Positions 12,800 to 15,643 of a DNA stretch of 15,643 nt are shown here, in pieces. The notes under the pieces are model-generated. The model was not told the origin of the DNA, searched no databases, and worked only from the letters and a program-made list of their open reading frames with translations. The stretch is from VFJL01 sp043721435 (lineage in GTDB: Bacteria > Pseudomonadota > Gammaproteobacteria > Burkholderiales > Nitrosomonadaceae). The stretch lies in the NCBI GenBank assembly GCA_043721435.1, contig JAYSQR010000087.1, positions 1 through 15,643 on the forward strand, in the 5' to 3' direction. The first letter of the stretch is position 1, and the number at the start of each line of letters is the position of its first letter. Position numbers and translations under genes: made by a program.

Positions 12800-13270
12800 A
12801 TGCCAAGACGGAGAGAAGTTCCGAAGCGCGAAATTTTGCCAGATCCCAAATATCACAATACCGAAGTGGCAAAATTCGTCAATGTTCTGATGACGCGTGG
12901 CAAGAAATCGGTAGCAGAGCGGATCATTTATGGTGCTATGGATCAAATCCAGAAGAAAACCGGCAAAGATCCGGTGGAAGTATTTACCCAGGCGTTATCT
13001 AATGTTCGGCCGATGGTGGAAGTGAAAAGCCGCCGTGTCGGCGGCGCTAACTACCAGGTGCCCGTCGAGGTACGTTCGATTCGACGCAATGCGTTGGCGA
13101 TGCGCTGGCTACGTGATGCCGCGCGTAAACGTGGGGAAAAATCCATGGGTGCGCGTCTTGCCGGAGAATTGGCGGAAGCGGCGGAAGGTCGCGGCGGCGC
13201 GGTCAAGAAACGCGAGGAAGTGCACCGCATGGCAGAAGCCAACAAGGCCTTTGCGCATTACCGGTTTTAA
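12800..13270 (+). CDS. rpsG: 30S ribosomal protein S7
   Basis: This 156-residue protein is S7, a primary 16S rRNA-binding protein that nucleates assembly of the 30S head and contacts the E-site tRNA. It begins PRRREVPKREILPDPKY and carries KFVNVLMTRGKKS, VGGANYQVPVEV and the C-terminal VHRMAEANKAFAHYRF. It is full length and ends in the short form seen in many bacteria. GAGG at 12789-12792 lies seven bases before the ATG. It is the second gene of the str operon, 74 bases after rpsL, a gap that holds a hairpin and a TATAAT. S7 often acts as the operon's translational repressor. Confidence 0.98.
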   Translation: MPRRREVPKREILPDPKYHNTEVAKFVNVLMTRGKKSVAERIIYGAMDQIQKKTGKDPVEVFTQALSNVRPMVEVKSRRVGGANYQVPVEVRSIRRNALAMRWLRDAARKRGEKSMGARLAGELAEAAEGRGGAVKKREEVHRMAEANKAFAHYRF

Positions 13271-13291
13271 CGGCGATTAACTGACAATAGC

Positions 13292-13311
13292 GCGAGAACG
13301 AGCAACGCAGC
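13292..13311 (+). repeat. Possible decayed palindromic-repeat fragment
   Basis: GCGAGAACGAGCAACGCAGC resembles part of the palindrome at 681-782 (its GAGGACAAGGAGCGCAACGTAGCAGC-like stretch at 740-765). No partner arm is found nearby, so this could be a remnant or coincidence. Confidence 0.25.
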
Positions 13312-13378
13312 AATTCGGTCCTGGCTTAAAGTAATCGCTGCCCCCGGTTGTTGAAAATATTGTTTCCTTCTACACATC

Positions 13379-13409
13379 CCGTGACGCTGTTGGCGTCACG
13401 GCAGTTTTA
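13379..13409 (+). terminator. Hairpin between rpsG and fusA (terminator-like)
   Basis: CCGTGACGC (13379-13387) pairs perfectly with GCGTCACGG (13393-13401) around the loop TGTTG, followed by CAG and a short T-run (13405-13408). It lies 28 bases before the fusA start. The T-run is short, so it may only attenuate transcription or stabilise the upstream message. Confidence 0.55.
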
Positions 13410-13429
13410 AATTTTAAGGTTGGAATACT

Positions 13430-15520
<2,091 letters not shown>

Positions 15521-15545
15521 CCCTTATCAAGCATAGGAAGCAATC

Positions 15546-15643
15546 ATGGCAAAGAGCAAATTTGAGCGGACGAAGACACACGTAAACGTAGGCACGATCG
15601 GGCACGTGGATCACGGCAAGACCACGCTGACCGCGGCGATTAC
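15546..15643 (+). CDS. tuf: Elongation factor Tu (partial, runs off the window)
   Basis: Only the first 32 codons are present. They begin MAKSKFERTKTHVNVGTIGH and continue with VDHGKTTLTAAIT, the P-loop GHVDHGKTT of EF-Tu, which delivers aminoacyl-tRNA to the ribosome. AGGA at 15535-15538 lies seven bases before the ATG. It follows fusA by 25 bases and closes the classic rpsL-rpsG-fusA-tuf order. The remainder of the gene lies beyond the right edge. Confidence 0.96.
   Translation, partial: MAKSKFERTKTHVNVGTIGHVDHGKTTLTAAI

Overview
The window looks like a chromosomal segment of a betaproteobacterium, most plausibly from the Nitrosomonadales. This rests on gene content (bamD divergent from rluD-pgeF, ybbA divergent from tesA, rimO, an rpsL-rpsG-fusA-tuf operon), moderate GC, and a malyl-CoA lyase plus malate-CoA ligase set. 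The order-level placement is inference from recalled protein families; no search was run.

Layout: (1) Positions 1-92 hold the tail of an unidentified gene, followed by a short motif like those flanking REP-associated transposases and a HicB-HicA toxin-antitoxin pair (213-649). (2) Positions 647-847 hold repeat DNA, including a near-perfect 17-bp inverted repeat. (3) ybbA (minus) and tesA (plus) diverge from overlapping start codons. (4) An aquaglyceroporin-type channel and a UspA-type stress protein follow. (5) bamD (minus) and rluD (plus) diverge, again with start codons on top of each other, and pgeF follows rluD. (6) A small MITE-like repeat leads into a ZIP metal transporter. (7) rimO follows a short 11-base tandem repeat. 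(8) mclA, mtkA and mtkB encode conversion between malate and acetyl-CoA plus glyoxylate. (9) The str operon rpsL-rpsG-fusA and the first 98 bases of tuf close the window.

How the genes work together: MtkAB and Mcl form a complete two-step module (malate + CoA + ATP to malyl-CoA, then to acetyl-CoA + glyoxylate). In an autotroph it could run backwards to salvage glyoxylate. RimO modifies Asp89 of S12, the product of rpsL in the same window. BamD and YbbA are envelope proteins, and RluD, S12, S7, EF-G and EF-Tu serve translation.

Most of the window is ordinary core genome and I found no clear novel multi-gene system. The points most worth a second look are a textbook intrinsic terminator between the predicted str promoter and rpsL, a repeat family whose TAGGGAACC end coincides with the stop codons of two unrelated genes and may supply a -35 element to a third, and two divergent pairs with overlapping start codons.
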